Positions 7,634 through 16,601 are shown, numbered from the stretch's first letter. The stretch is 33,165 nt of DNA from Flavobacteriaceae bacterium (GCA_947456815.1 CANGTL010000032.1:1-33165); one strand, 5' to 3'. Notes: generated from the sequence alone by a model not told the origin. Translations and numbers: made by a program.

Positions 7634-8977
7634 TTACGATTCTTCTTTCTTAACGACTTTTCGCGCGACTTCAATCTTAAACTTCTTGCCTTTCATTTTT
7701 TCGTCGCGAATTAAGCGCAGTAATTCAGGAACTTTCTTTGATTTTACTGCGGCAAACGAAATAAAATCTTTGACTTCGATCAGTCCCAAGTCGCCTTTTT
7801 CTAGTTTCCCTTTTTGAGAAAAGAAACCAACGATATCAATTTTATTCAACTTATTTTTCTTTCCGCCGCTGATATAAATGGTTTGAAATGCTGGTGGTTT
7901 TGGCAATGTAGTCGCCCCATCAACTTTCAGTACTTTTATACTGTAATCGATATAATCCAATTTCTTTTCACTTTCGTGAATAAGAACATATGCGGTTCCA
8001 GACGCGAGCATTCTTGCAGTTCGTCCATTACGGTGGGTAAACTCGTCTTCTTTGGATGGCAAATGATAATGGATCACGTGCTTCATTTCGGGAATATCCA
8101 AACCACGGGCAGCTAAGTCTGTCGTTACTAAATAAGACACACTGCCATTCCGGAATTGAATCAGCGCGCGTTCACGTTCATCTTGATCCATGCCTCCGTG
8201 GTAAAAGGTGGCGTAAATTCCTTTTTCATTCAGCGTGTCGCTAATGCGCTCTGCGGCATCTCGGTGATTGCAGAAAATTAAGGCGGCTTCTGACTTCAAA
8301 GAACAAATCAGGTGAAATAGACAATTGATTTTGTCTTTTTCTTTCGATACAACCATTAAGGTCGATAATTGCTGGTTCTCTGATTGCTCCGGAATAAAAT
8401 CCAAGATTGTTGGATGTGCAACTCGTGTATATTTTGGAATTTCAATATCGGAAGTTGCCGATACCAGAATTCGTTTGTTTATCTTGGTTAACTTGCTAAT
8501 GATGAATGACATTTCCTCATGAAATCCGAGTTGCAATGATTTATCAAACTCGTCGAGGACTAACGTTAAAATACTAGTCGTAGCGAACGTTCCTCGTTCT
8601 AAATGATCAGCAATTCTTCCCGGCGTTCCAATCAAAACCGCTGGTGGATTACTTAAGTTTTTGATTTCTGTGTCTATTGAATGTCCACCGTAACATACAT
8701 TTACTTTAAAATCAGTCCCCATTTTCTTCCAAACTTGTTCAATTTGAATACCCAATTCGCGAGAAGGAACTAGAATCAAGCACTGAATATCTTTATTTTC
8801 AGGATCTAACAACTCAAAAATCGGGAGTAAAAAAGCAAGCGTTTTTCCTGAACCAGTCGGAGATAGCAGCAAGATATTTGAATCGCTCAAGACAGATTCT
8901 TGAGCTGCAATTTGCATTTCGTTTAAGGCTTCTATACCTAAATTTAAAAGAATATTGTTTGAATGGTGGTTTTTCAT
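7634..8977 (-). CDS. DEAD-box RNA helicase, DbpA-like (DEFD variant)
   Basis: This protein of about 447 residues is an ATP-dependent RNA helicase. Visible motifs are the Q motif (LNEMQ), motif I SPTGSGKT, PSRELG, TPGR, motif II as DEFD rather than DEAD, SAT, ARGLDIP and HRNGRTAR. The last 75 or so residues (VGFFSQKGKLEKGDLG...KGKKFKIEVARK) match the DbpA-type RNA-binding domain that directs such helicases to 23S rRNA; a ribosome-assembly role is therefore likely but inferred. The frame extends six residues upstream to 8995, but Met at 8977 lies just after a TACCTTTG promoter element, so it is preferred. It converges with coaD. Confidence 0.9.
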   Translation of the reverse strand: MKNHHSNNILLNLGIEALNEMQIAAQESVLSDSNILLLSPTGSGKTLAFLLPIFELLDPENKDIQCLILVPSRELGIQIEQVWKKMGTDFKVNVCYGGHSIDTEIKNLSNPPAVLIGTPGRIADHLERGTFATTSILTLVLDEFDKSLQLGFHEEMSFIISKLTKINKRILVSATSDIEIPKYTRVAHPTILDFIPEQSENQQLSTLMVVSKEKDKINCLFHLICSLKSEAALIFCNHRDAAERISDTLNEKGIYATFYHGGMDQDERERALIQFRNGSVSYLVTTDLAARGLDIPEMKHVIHYHLPSKEDEFTHRNGRTARMLASGTAYVLIHESEKKLDYIDYSIKVLKVDGATTLPKPPAFQTIYISGGKKNKLNKIDIVGFFSQKGKLEKGDLGLIEVKDFISFAAVKSKKVPELLRLIRDEKMKGKKFKIEVARKVVKKEES

Positions 8978-8981
8978 CTGC

Positions 8982-8989
8982 CAAAGGTA
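8982..8989 (-). promoter_or_regulatory. -7 element directly before the helicase start
   Basis: Minus-strand TACCTTTG matches TAnnTTTG and lies only 4 bp before the preferred ATG at 8977. Initiation at the usual distance would give a leaderless or nearly leaderless mRNA. No TTG is seen at the -33 position. Confidence 0.4.
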
Positions 8990-9026
8990 AACCATTCCGA
9001 ATTGAAAAGTAATATTTCGAATCAGT

Positions 9027-9629
9027 CTATTTTACAAGATGATCTTCTTCAAAAACAAGCTTGATATTTTCGTAAGAATTTTTCATCGCATCTTGAATTT
9101 GCTCGGGATTAAGCCACGCGACCTTTTCTATGCCTTCTTCTAGTTGACCGACTGGCGTGCCTTCGAAATCAGTTTTCATTTCATACCACTGCGTAATTTT
9201 CAGCTTGTAAATACCATTACGTTTAAAAATGTGATATGTTTTTTGAAGTTTCTTAGTAATGATCAAATTATTTACACCTGTTTCCTCTTCTACTTCTCGC
9301 ATCGCGGTCAACTTCATCTTTTCCCGTTTCTCTTTGCCTCCTTTCGGCAAATCCCATTTACCATTTCGGAAAATAAAGAGCACTTCTCCCTTTTTATTGT
9401 ATACTAAACCACCACCTGCGCGTTGCACGGGGATTTTTTCCTTTAGTTTTTTGAGAATAACTTTCTCATCCGGATAATACAGATAACATTTTTTAATCTT
9501 GTTGTTAAACATATTAATCACGAGTTTCTTGATATCTGTACTTTCTAGTAAAAACAATTGAAAATCCGTTTCCTTAACAATTTGATTTGTTAAGAAAAAA
9601 GGTTTATCGTTTACAAAAACTTTATACAT
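9027..9629 (-). CDS. NUDIX hydrolase
   Basis: This 200-residue protein has an unassigned N-terminal region of about 65 residues followed by a NUDIX fold. The NUDIX box is complete: G-x5-E-x7-REV-x-EETGV, within GGKEKREKMKLTAMREVEEE (about residues 97-116), preceded by the KWDLPKGG strand. NUDIX enzymes hydrolyse nucleoside diphosphates linked to another moiety; the substrate is not predictable here. It starts only 8 bp from the divergent pyrE start, so the promoters must overlap the coding ends. The helicase gene follows downstream on the same strand (49-bp gap). Confidence 0.88.
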   Translation of the reverse strand: MYKVFVNDKPFFLTNQIVKETDFQLFLLESTDIKKLVINMFNNKIKKCYLYYPDEKVILKKLKEKIPVQRAGGGLVYNKKGEVLFIFRNGKWDLPKGGKEKREKMKLTAMREVEEETGVNNLIITKKLQKTYHIFKRNGIYKLKITQWYEMKTDFEGTPVGQLEEGIEKVAWLNPEQIQDAMKNSYENIKLVFEEDHLVK

Positions 9630-9632
9630 TTG
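9625..9632 (+). promoter_or_regulatory. -7 element directly before pyrE
   Basis: TACATTTG matches TAnnTTTG, 5 bp before the pyrE ATG and overlapping the first codon of the divergent NUDIX gene. As for the helicase gene, a start at the usual distance would make the transcript leaderless. No -33 TTG is seen at the standard spacing. Confidence 0.4.
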
Positions 9633-9637
9633 TATCT

Positions 9638-10285
9638 ATGATTTTTAATAGAGACACCGCCGAGAAAACCGCCGAATTGCTTTTGCAAATAAATGCAATT
9701 AAATTGAATCCAAAAAATCCTTTTACATGGGCGTCTGGATGGAAGTCTCCTATTTATTGCGATAATAGACTAACACTGTCTTTTCCAGCGATCAGAAATT
9801 TTATTCGTGAGGAGTTTTCAAAAAATATTGAAAAGCAATTTGGAAAACCTGATGTAATTGCAGGTGTTGCCACTGGAGCAATTGGCATTGGAATGCTGGT
9901 AGCGGAATATATGGGATTACCATTCGTATATGTGCGTCCCGAGCCGAAAAAGCATGGAAGACAAAATCAAATTGAAGGTTTTCTGCAAAAAGGTCAAAAT
10001 GTCGTCGTTGTAGAAGATTTAATTAGCACTGGAAACAGTAGTTTACTTGCTGTTCAAGCAATTAAAGATGCTGGCGCCAACGTGAAAGGAATGGTCGCCA
10101 TCTTTACCTATGGATTTGAAATCGCTGAAGAAAACTTCAAAAAAGCTCATGTAGATTTGTATACGCTGAGCAACTATCAAAATCTATTAAACTTAGCAGT
10201 TGCTAAAAAATATATTACAGAAGAAGAACAATCTACCTTAAAGGAGTGGAGCAATGCCCCTGAATCATGGGGAATTGAAGTCTAG
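9638..10285 (+). CDS. pyrE: Orotate phosphoribosyltransferase
   Basis: This 215-residue cytosolic enzyme transfers ribose phosphate from PRPP to orotate, the fifth step of UMP synthesis. It has the FTWASGWKSPIYCDNR substrate loop near the N terminus, the VRPEPKKHGR flexible loop, and the VVVVEDLISTGNS PRPP-binding motif. The frame is open upstream to 9587, but MIFNRDTAEKTAELL is the normal start of the family and begins at 9638. The SRPBCC gene follows after 24 bp and a strong terminator closes the pair, so they form a two-gene operon. Confidence 0.96.
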   Translation: MIFNRDTAEKTAELLLQINAIKLNPKNPFTWASGWKSPIYCDNRLTLSFPAIRNFIREEFSKNIEKQFGKPDVIAGVATGAIGIGMLVAEYMGLPFVYVRPEPKKHGRQNQIEGFLQKGQNVVVVEDLISTGNSSLLAVQAIKDAGANVKGMVAIFTYGFEIAEENFKKAHVDLYTLSNYQNLLNLAVAKKYITEEEQSTLKEWSNAPESWGIEV

Positions 10286-10309
10286 TGTCTCCAAACTCAA
10301 ACTAAAAAT

Positions 10310-10702
10310 ATGAATTTAGAAAGCCCAAAAACGAGCGTTAATCAATCAGCAGAAGATTTGTTTAACTCTTTAAGCGACGTTAAGAATTTTGAAAAACTAA
10401 TGCCAGACTCCATCGCAAAATTTGAAGTTATTGGTGATGACGCCTTCCTTTTTGGATTGCAAGGAATGCCAGAAATCAAACTTAAAATGAAAGAAAAAAT
10501 AGCTCCAAGCCTAATTGTGTTGGGAGCTGCAAGCGATAAATTACCTTTTACCTTAACCGCTAAAATTGATTCTATTTCTGAAAACAAATCTGAAGTACAG
10601 TTGATTTTTGACGGTGAATTTAATGCGATGATGGCGATGATGATTAAAGGACCAATCTCTAAATTTATTGAAACTTTAGCGTTAAATATGAACAAGTTAT
10701 AG
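10310..10702 (+). CDS. SRPBCC-fold (START-like) small protein
   Basis: This 130-residue protein has the START/SRPBCC layout: an opening strand (LESPKTSVNQSAEDLF), the DVKNFEKLMPD helix segment, curved beta strands, and a long C-terminal helix (MIKGPISKFIETLALNMNKL). The fold encloses a hydrophobic cavity for lipids or other small ligands; what this one binds is unknown. There is no signal peptide, so it is cytosolic. It sits between pyrE and a terminator. The assignment rests on overall pattern and length rather than a catalytic motif. Confidence 0.75.
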   Translation: MNLESPKTSVNQSAEDLFNSLSDVKNFEKLMPDSIAKFEVIGDDAFLFGLQGMPEIKLKMKEKIAPSLIVLGAASDKLPFTLTAKIDSISENKSEVQLIFDGEFNAMMAMMIKGPISKFIETLALNMNKL

Positions 10703-10728
10703 TATTTAACTGTGTTATCAAACAAAAG

Positions 10729-10764
10729 AAAGCCTTCTAGTTTTTTGCTAGAAGGCTTTTTATT
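10729..10764 (+). terminator. Intrinsic terminator of pyrE-SRPBCC
   Basis: AAGCCTTCTAG (10730-10740) pairs perfectly with CTAGAAGGCTT (10748-10758) around a 7-nt loop and runs into TTTTATTT. This separates the operon from the secretion cassette that follows. Confidence 0.88.
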
Positions 10765-10937
10765 TCGACGAACTACAACAAAAGTTAAAATTTTAGCATT
10801 TTATCGAGTTTTCAGGTTAGTTGCAGAAATTTTTAGAGGATGCAATTTATTCTGTATAATATTGTATCAAATTATTTAACTAACAGTTTAGTAACAATTA
10901 ATTAATAAACGAATTGGATAAGATAACCCCCAAATCT

Positions 10938-13352
10938 ATGCCAAAGACAGACCAACAACTAAAGAGCAATGATTGCGGAATCAGTGCAATCAAGACGGTT
11001 TTCAATATTTACGAGAAGAACATTTCCCGTAAATATATTGAAGAAAATATTCCGCTAGATCAAAAAGGATCTAGGCTCACCGACCTTAAAACATTCTTCG
11101 ATTCGAATGGTTTTGAAGCTGATTTTAAGCTTTTAGACGTCAATTTTATCGAAGGAAACGAATCGCACATCAAAAGCCTATTCCCTTTTATTCTGCCTGT
11201 GAAACACAAAAATGGTTCAAGGTATATTATCATCAATGAATTAAAAGGAAAGAAATTTAAGGTATACGATCCGAGCAAAGGAAGTCAATATTTTTTGACT
11301 CTTCCTGAGATCAAAAACAAAGCATTAAGTAACAAAACGGACTGGGATTTTGCAGAAGCAGAAGACAAGATTGTTGCTATTTGTTCAGAAGATTTAAAAG
11401 AATACAAAATCAATATCGCTGAAGTAATAAGCGAAAACAGTCATGCAAGTGCGTTCAATAAATTAACGTATTTCAAATATCTAAAAGAAAGCTTTGGTTT
11501 CAAAGATGCAGAAGCTGAAAAGAGTTTCTTGGTAGATTTGCTTAAAAACCAAGAGATTTCTAATATTCCAAATAATTTTAAAACTTTAGAATTAGAGAAA
11601 GGGAAAATCAAAAATAAAGCGCCACTAATTCTTGTTGTAAAATCAAACGAAGAAAAAGAAGCTGCGATTTCTTATCCTGAGGAAGAAAAAGGAAGTTTAT
11701 ACTGGCAACTTTTCAAACAATTAGGCGACTACAAACAACTTTGGTACATCTATATTTTTGCAGCATTATTTTCCGCAATTACAGCACAAATCGCAGTCTT
11801 TACCAATCAGATTCTTATTGACAACGTATTGCCAACCTACAATCTAAACACCTTAATACTTTTTGCGGTTGGTTTAGGTATATACAAAGTATTTGATTTG
11901 TTTACGACTTTATACAAAAACTACGTAAGTATTCATCTTGGGAACGCCTTAGACAGATATTTCCTTTTTTCATTCGATGAGAAAATCAATAATTCGTCAT
12001 TAGCGTACATTCATTCTTACAAGAAAGGTGATTTGATGGAGCGTGTAAGTGATTCAATGAAATTGAAGACTTTCTTTATGAAATTTTTCACTGGAATATT
12101 AGTTGATTTGAGTGTGTCTGTCTATTCATTGTTTATTCTATTCTTCATCAACAAAACATTAACATTGGTTGTGCTCGGCGTAATGATTTTGTTTGTGCTT
12201 TGGTTCAAGTTTATTACACCTTATTTGAAACAAAATGAAAGATTAAGATATATCCGAAAAGCTGATTTCATCTCTAAAATGATGGAAAAAGTGGAAGGAA
12301 TTCAAGTAATAAAAAGCTTCAAAATTGAACGTTTTCATTCTAACAAAATCTACACTAGTATTAATGATTACCTGCGAATCCAATTGCGAAATGGGCACAT
12401 CGATATCATTAACAAAGTGGTGGTTGCATTGATTATTATTTTCTCGTCTGTTATTATCATGGTATTCTTGACCATGTCAGCAATACAAACTCAGATCATC
12501 ACACTAGGGCAAATAGTAACATTTATTGCGTTGTCCTCTAAAATATTTTCTTCATTGAAAGGAATCTTAGATGACAACATGACGCTTCAAGAGAACGAAG
12601 TTATTCTAAAAAGATATTTAGACTTTGACGAAGATACCAAAGTCAGAACCAATAAAGGAATTAAAGATTTTACGATTGATAAGATTGAATTTCAAGGAAT
12701 TCATTACGGTTATATGCCAAATGAATTTGTATTGAAAGACATCAACTTAAAAATCAAAAAAGGGGAGAAAATTAAAATTGAAGGGCAAAATGGATCTGGG
12801 AAATCTACCTTCAGCAAAATTCTAACAACGCTTTATCATCCGGATTCTGGATCAGTATTGGTAAACAATAAAGACAAGAAGTTCTATGATGAAGAAAAAA
12901 TGAGAGAAAAAATCTTGTTGGTAACCAACGAAGATATCTTGTTCAACGACAGTATTTACAACAATATTGCTTTAGGAAAAGATATTAGTATCTCAGACAT
13001 TTTAGACAAAGCGAGAGAAATCAATTTTTACGATTTCATCGCGTCTAAAGAAGATGGATTGGATTTTATTATTAATGAAAATGGTAAAAATCTATCGACT
13101 GGTCAACGTAAAAAAATTCTTTTGCTTCGCGCTTTATTTGCCATCACTGAAATCATCATTCTAGATGAAGTACTATCAGGAATGGACGTAGAATCGCGTA
13201 GCAAAGTAGAATCTTTAATCGATGCCGATAATGATAAGACCTACATTATCATTTCACATGAACCAATCAAAAACATTAACTTCACGAAAAAATATAAAAT
13301 AACTAATGGAGAACTCTACATTTTACAACACGAGGTCGATCAATTTTATTAA
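10938..13352 (+). CDS. C39-domain ABC exporter with degenerate peptidase triad
   Basis: This fused type I secretion ATPase has 804 residues from the chosen ATG. The N-terminal C39 peptidase-like domain has Gln7 and Cys13 (QLKSNDCG) and Asp111 (YDPSKG). The position of the expected His, in the strand before the DP motif, is Arg95 (GSRYIII), so processing activity is doubtful. About 100 extra residues (roughly 135-250) precede the membrane domain (about 265-540) and explain the length above the usual 700-730. The ATPase has Walker A GQNGSGKST (616-624), Asn in place of the Q-loop Gln (VTNED), signature LSTGQ (719-723), Walker B ILDE (741-744) and His774. The TTG at 10914 is a possible longer start but the C39 motif fits the ATG. 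The HlyD gene overlaps the 3' end by 47 bp. Confidence 0.9.
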   Translation: MPKTDQQLKSNDCGISAIKTVFNIYEKNISRKYIEENIPLDQKGSRLTDLKTFFDSNGFEADFKLLDVNFIEGNESHIKSLFPFILPVKHKNGSRYIIINELKGKKFKVYDPSKGSQYFLTLPEIKNKALSNKTDWDFAEAEDKIVAICSEDLKEYKINIAEVISENSHASAFNKLTYFKYLKESFGFKDAEAEKSFLVDLLKNQEISNIPNNFKTLELEKGKIKNKAPLILVVKSNEEKEAAISYPEEEKGSLYWQLFKQLGDYKQLWYIYIFAALFSAITAQIAVFTNQILIDNVLPTYNLNTLILFAVGLGIYKVFDLFTTLYKNYVSIHLGNALDRYFLFSFDEKINNSSLAYIHSYKKGDLMERVSDSMKLKTFFMKFFTGILVDLSVSVYSLFILFFINKTLTLVVLGVMILFVLWFKFITPYLKQNERLRYIRKADFISKMMEKVEGIQVIKSFKIERFHSNKIYTSINDYLRIQLRNGHIDIINKVVVALIIIFSSVIIMVFLTMSAIQTQIITLGQIVTFIALSSKIFSSLKGILDDNMTLQENEVILKRYLDFDEDTKVRTNKGIKDFTIDKIEFQGIHYGYMPNEFVLKDINLKIKKGEKIKIEGQNGSGKSTFSKILTTLYHPDSGSVLVNNKDKKFYDEEKMREKILLVTNEDILFNDSIYNNIALGKDISISDILDKAREINFYDFIASKEDGLDFIINENGKNLSTGQRKKILLLRALFAITEIIILDEVLSGMDVESRSKVESLIDADNDKTYIIISHEPIKNINFTKKYKITNGELYILQHEVDQFY

Positions 13353-14535
13353 GATTCTCAATAAAATTCTAGTTGCTTTTTTAATTGTTGTTTTAGTGTT
13401 GATTTTTGCCTTGAGGTTGAATGATACCGTTAGTTTCAAGGAAGGTCAAATTTACTCCGACACACCACAATTAAAAATCAATGCGCCCAACGAAGTCAAA
13501 GTACTTAAAGTTGCTGTTAAGGAAGGTCAACAAGTCAAAAAAGGCGATACCTTATTTGTTTTAGAAAACAAGAAAACGCAATCTGATTATGATGTTCTAA
13601 ACACCGATTTGGCGTCGAAAGAGCGTAAAATCGATATTATAAAGAATTTAATTGCTAATACAGCCGATCGAAAGAATTCGCTAATTCAATTGTTACGAAT
13701 TCAATCTGGGATCTACAAAACAGACCGTAAAAAGTCGGCATTAGAAATTGCTGCATTGAATAATAAATTGAATTTATCCTCTCAACAGAGTTCAATTTTA
13801 AATGACAAGTTCAAAACCGATTCATTGTTGTACGCTAAAGGTGCCATTTCAAGATACGAAATGACCGATACAAAAAACAAGAATTTGGATGACAGAAAGT
13901 CTCAAGTTGAAGTGAAAACAACTTACGGTAGCAAAAACTATGATTTTGAGAATCTCTACAACAATTACAGGAGATCTAAAAATGATTTGCAAAGGTCGAT
14001 TATAGGAGTTGACAATGAACTTCAAAACTACAAAAGGGAATTGGTTGAATTGGAAACGGAAATCAAAGACGGAAAATACAATCTCACTTACATTTCAGAC
14101 GAATTAAAAAAGATGGTTATTGTGAGTAGTATTGATGGCACCATTTCCAATCTTTTCAACTCAAAACAGAATATAGAAATTCTGGCCAAAGGTGAACTAT
14201 TAACGATTATAGCGCCTTCGAAAGAAAAGTTCTATGCCAAAGTAACTTTGGATGAAAAAGATTTAGCATACATCAAGAATGGTCAAGAAATCAACCTGAA
14301 ATTGGATGCGTACAATTACTATAGATACGGTGCTATCAAAGGAAAGATTACATATGTGTCGCCTTCAGATGTAGATAAAACATTCTACTGTTTGGCAACC
14401 ATAAAAAAGTACAATCCAAGCATCAATCTAAAAGCTGGATACAAACTTAAAGGAGAAGTTATTATAGAAAGAATGCAGCTATATCAATACATTATTAAGA
14501 AATTATTTAATAAAATTGATAGTAACGTCAACTAA
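13306..14535 (+). CDS. HlyD-family periplasmic adaptor (membrane fusion protein)
   Basis: This 409-residue protein bridges an inner-membrane ABC exporter to a TolC-like channel. It has one N-terminal transmembrane helix (about residues 19-38), a biotinyl/lipoyl half-motif (NEVKVLKVAVKEGQQVKKGD), a long charged coiled-coil region (about 90-265), the second lipoyl half (VIVSSIDGTISNLF), and a beta-barrel domain (AKVTLDEKDLAYIKNGQEI) with a short C-terminal tail. The ATG lies 47 bp inside the end of the ABC transporter gene in another frame, which implies translational coupling. The TolC-like gene follows after 6 bp. The order matches Bacteroidota peptide-export cassettes. Confidence 0.9.
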   Translation: MENSTFYNTRSINFIKILNKILVAFLIVVLVLIFALRLNDTVSFKEGQIYSDTPQLKINAPNEVKVLKVAVKEGQQVKKGDTLFVLENKKTQSDYDVLNTDLASKERKIDIIKNLIANTADRKNSLIQLLRIQSGIYKTDRKKSALEIAALNNKLNLSSQQSSILNDKFKTDSLLYAKGAISRYEMTDTKNKNLDDRKSQVEVKTTYGSKNYDFENLYNNYRRSKNDLQRSIIGVDNELQNYKRELVELETEIKDGKYNLTYISDELKKMVIVSSIDGTISNLFNSKQNIEILAKGELLTIIAPSKEKFYAKVTLDEKDLAYIKNGQEINLKLDAYNYYRYGAIKGKITYVSPSDVDKTFYCLATIKKYNPSINLKAGYKLKGEVIIERMQLYQYIIKKLFNKIDSNVN

Positions 14536-14541
14536 GTCCAA

Positions 14542-15855
14542 ATGAAAAAGACATTATTTTTAGCACTTTTTGTTATCTCAAATGTAGTTTTTGCGCAGGA
14601 TGTTCTATCCTTCAAAGACTGCTTAGATTTGGCTTTCAAAAATAACCTGCAGTTAAAAAGTGCCTCAAATAGCGAAAAAATCGCCAAATACCAGTACACC
14701 GCAAGTTATGGCAGACTATTGCCTAATTTCTTTGGTTCTATAGACAATAAAAACTCTTGGGGAAGAGAGGTGGATCCAAATTCGAATTTGTTTGTTAACA
14801 CAGACATTAAGAATTATCAAGGGTACTTAAACGCCAATTACAATCTGTTTGCGGGCTTTTCAGCTTTGAATTCGATTCGGTTAAACAAACAGGAAGTTAG
14901 AATTAATGAAACAAACATCAAGCGAGTTGAAAATGCAATAACAATTAATCTTGCAGAAAAGTTTATTACAATTCTTTATTTGCAGGACATCATCGCTGCC
15001 AACGAAGAGCAAATTAAATCGAGTGAAAATCAATTGGCGCTTGCCTTACTCAAATTTAATGCAGGAACGATTGCTGAAAGCGAGGTTTTTAAGATAAGAT
15101 CCCAAAAGGCAACAGAAGAATTAAACCTGCTAACCAATCAAAATCGGTTGACCGACAACTTGGTGAGCTTAAAACAACTCATGAATATTCCGCTTGAAAA
15201 AGAAATTATGTTGGTCAAGCCCATTTTGAAATTAGATAGTAATATCGATATTTCTCAGAATCCTTATGAGATCATCGATAAAGCGATTCTTTTAAATCCG
15301 TCGTATAAAATGAGTTTGCTTAAAGAGAAAAAAGCAAGAGCTGCTTTGGCGATTGCAAGAGCTTCAAAATATCCAATTTTGTCGATGAGAGCCCAATACG
15401 GCGCAAACTATACCAATACAGACGAAGTATTTGATTTTAATGACCAACTGAAGAACAATGAAGTGAATATTTTGAGACTTAATTTGATTATTCCAATTTT
15501 TGGACAAATGGATAACTACTCCAAATCGAAAACAAGCAAAATGCAATACCGTCAATCAAAAGTGGATACACAAATTACCAAAAATGAACTTTCGAAAGAA
15601 GTGATGAAAGCGATTACTGATACCAAAACTTCAATGAAAAAAACCGAGGCATCTTCGATAGCGTTTGAATTTTCGGAAAAAAGTTTCCAAGCCGATGCCT
15701 TAAAATTTGAATTAGGAAAAATCAATATCAATGAATTGAATACTACTAAAGCCACTTACATCAATTCGCAAGCGCAGTTAATTCAGTCAAAATACGAGTT
15801 ATTGTACAACAATGCTTTGATAAAATTCTATTTGGGAGAGCCGTTTTCTTTATAA
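14542..15855 (+). CDS. TolC-family outer-membrane efflux/secretion channel
   Basis: This 437-residue protein has a signal peptide (MKKTLFLALFVISNVVFAQ) and two copies of the TolC helical-hairpin pattern. The first contains LSFKDCLDLAFKNN and PNFFGSI; the second contains NPSYKMSLLKEKKARAALAIA, LRLNLIIPIFGQ and a long helix to the end. It would form the trimeric outer-membrane channel of the type I system whose ABC and HlyD genes lie directly upstream. It ends 17 bp before the convergent biotin-ligase stop codon, and I see no terminator in that gap. Confidence 0.92.
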   Translation: MKKTLFLALFVISNVVFAQDVLSFKDCLDLAFKNNLQLKSASNSEKIAKYQYTASYGRLLPNFFGSIDNKNSWGREVDPNSNLFVNTDIKNYQGYLNANYNLFAGFSALNSIRLNKQEVRINETNIKRVENAITINLAEKFITILYLQDIIAANEEQIKSSENQLALALLKFNAGTIAESEVFKIRSQKATEELNLLTNQNRLTDNLVSLKQLMNIPLEKEIMLVKPILKLDSNIDISQNPYEIIDKAILLNPSYKMSLLKEKKARAALAIARASKYPILSMRAQYGANYTNTDEVFDFNDQLKNNEVNILRLNLIIPIFGQMDNYSKSKTSKMQYRQSKVDTQITKNELSKEVMKAITDTKTSMKKTEASSIAFEFSEKSFQADALKFELGKININELNTTKATYINSQAQLIQSKYELLYNNALIKFYLGEPFSL

Positions 15856-15872
15856 GCATTCATCTTATAAAT

Positions 15873-16601
15873 CTAAAAGATCATTTTAACTTCCTTAATA
15901 TCAAAACTACGAATAGCGCCGCTTTCATTTTCAATTGTTAGTTGACCATTGTTTGTAATTCCAATGATTTTTCCATTAAAAATTAAACAATCTGTAGTTT
16001 GAAACTCCGTCCATTCGCCTTTTCTAAAAAGTAAGTTTGTATACTTCTCTTTGAACAATTGTGGGTTGACGTTCCATGTTGAAGTATTTTTTATTATTTC
16101 CTGTACAATTTGATTTAATACCATTTCTTTGTCGAAGGTTGAACCCGAAATTATTGCCAACGATGATGCTTTTGGCAGGTTTTCAAATTGTAGTTGATTG
16201 ACGTTTAGGCCAATTCCGACAATAGATTCAATACTACTGTCACCTTTAAAACTATTTTCAATTAATATTCCGCCAATTTTTTTTCCGTCTGACATAATGT
16301 CGTTTGGCCACTTAATCTTTAGTTTTGGAATTTCTAAAGTTGATAATGCGTCGTGTACGGCTAGTGAAACTGCGATATTAAGATCAAATATTGTAGCGTC
16401 TGCAACAATAAAATCCTTAATTAACATACTAATTATTAAATTCTTACCGCTTTCTGAAGACCATGTAGCACCTCTTTGACCCTTACCATTAGTTTGATGT
16501 TCAGCGGTAACTACCATATAATTCTCTAGTGATTCTGAACGAAGTAAATTCTTCAAAAAGTCATTTGTAGAGTCTATGGCATCGAGTTTGACTACCTTCA
16601 T
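15873..16601 (-). CDS. birA: Biotin--[acetyl-CoA carboxylase] ligase (BirA catalytic type)
   Basis: This protein of 242 residues makes biotinyl-AMP and attaches biotin to the carboxyl-carrier protein of acetyl-CoA carboxylase. Motifs are DSTN at the start of the catalytic domain, the GKGQRGATW biotin-binding loop (family GRGRxGxxW), KWPNDI with the catalytic Lys, and GGILIEN. The C-terminal SH3-like domain follows. There is no N-terminal helix-turn-helix, so it is the non-regulatory short form. The frame runs upstream to 16676, but MKVVKLDAIDSTN is the normal family start. It is divergent from rsfS (93 bp between start codons). Confidence 0.93.
   Translation of the reverse strand: MKVVKLDAIDSTNDFLKNLLRSESLENYMVVTAEHQTNGKGQRGATWSSESGKNLIISMLIKDFIVADATIFDLNIAVSLAVHDALSTLEIPKLKIKWPNDIMSDGKKIGGILIENSFKGDSSIESIVGIGLNVNQLQFENLPKASSLAIISGSTFDKEMVLNQIVQEIIKNTSTWNVNPQLFKEKYTNLLFRKGEWTEFQTTDCLIFNGKIIGITNNGQLTIENESGAIRSFDIKEVKMIF

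Noticed and set aside
10766..10937. Small peptide gene upstream of the ABC exporter
   Set aside because: No frame with a start and a Gly-Gly leader is visible in these 172 bp.
10914..10937. TTG start eight codons upstream for the ABC exporter
   Set aside because: The ATG at 10938 gives the normal short distance to the C39 Gln/Cys motif; the TTG cannot be excluded but is less likely.
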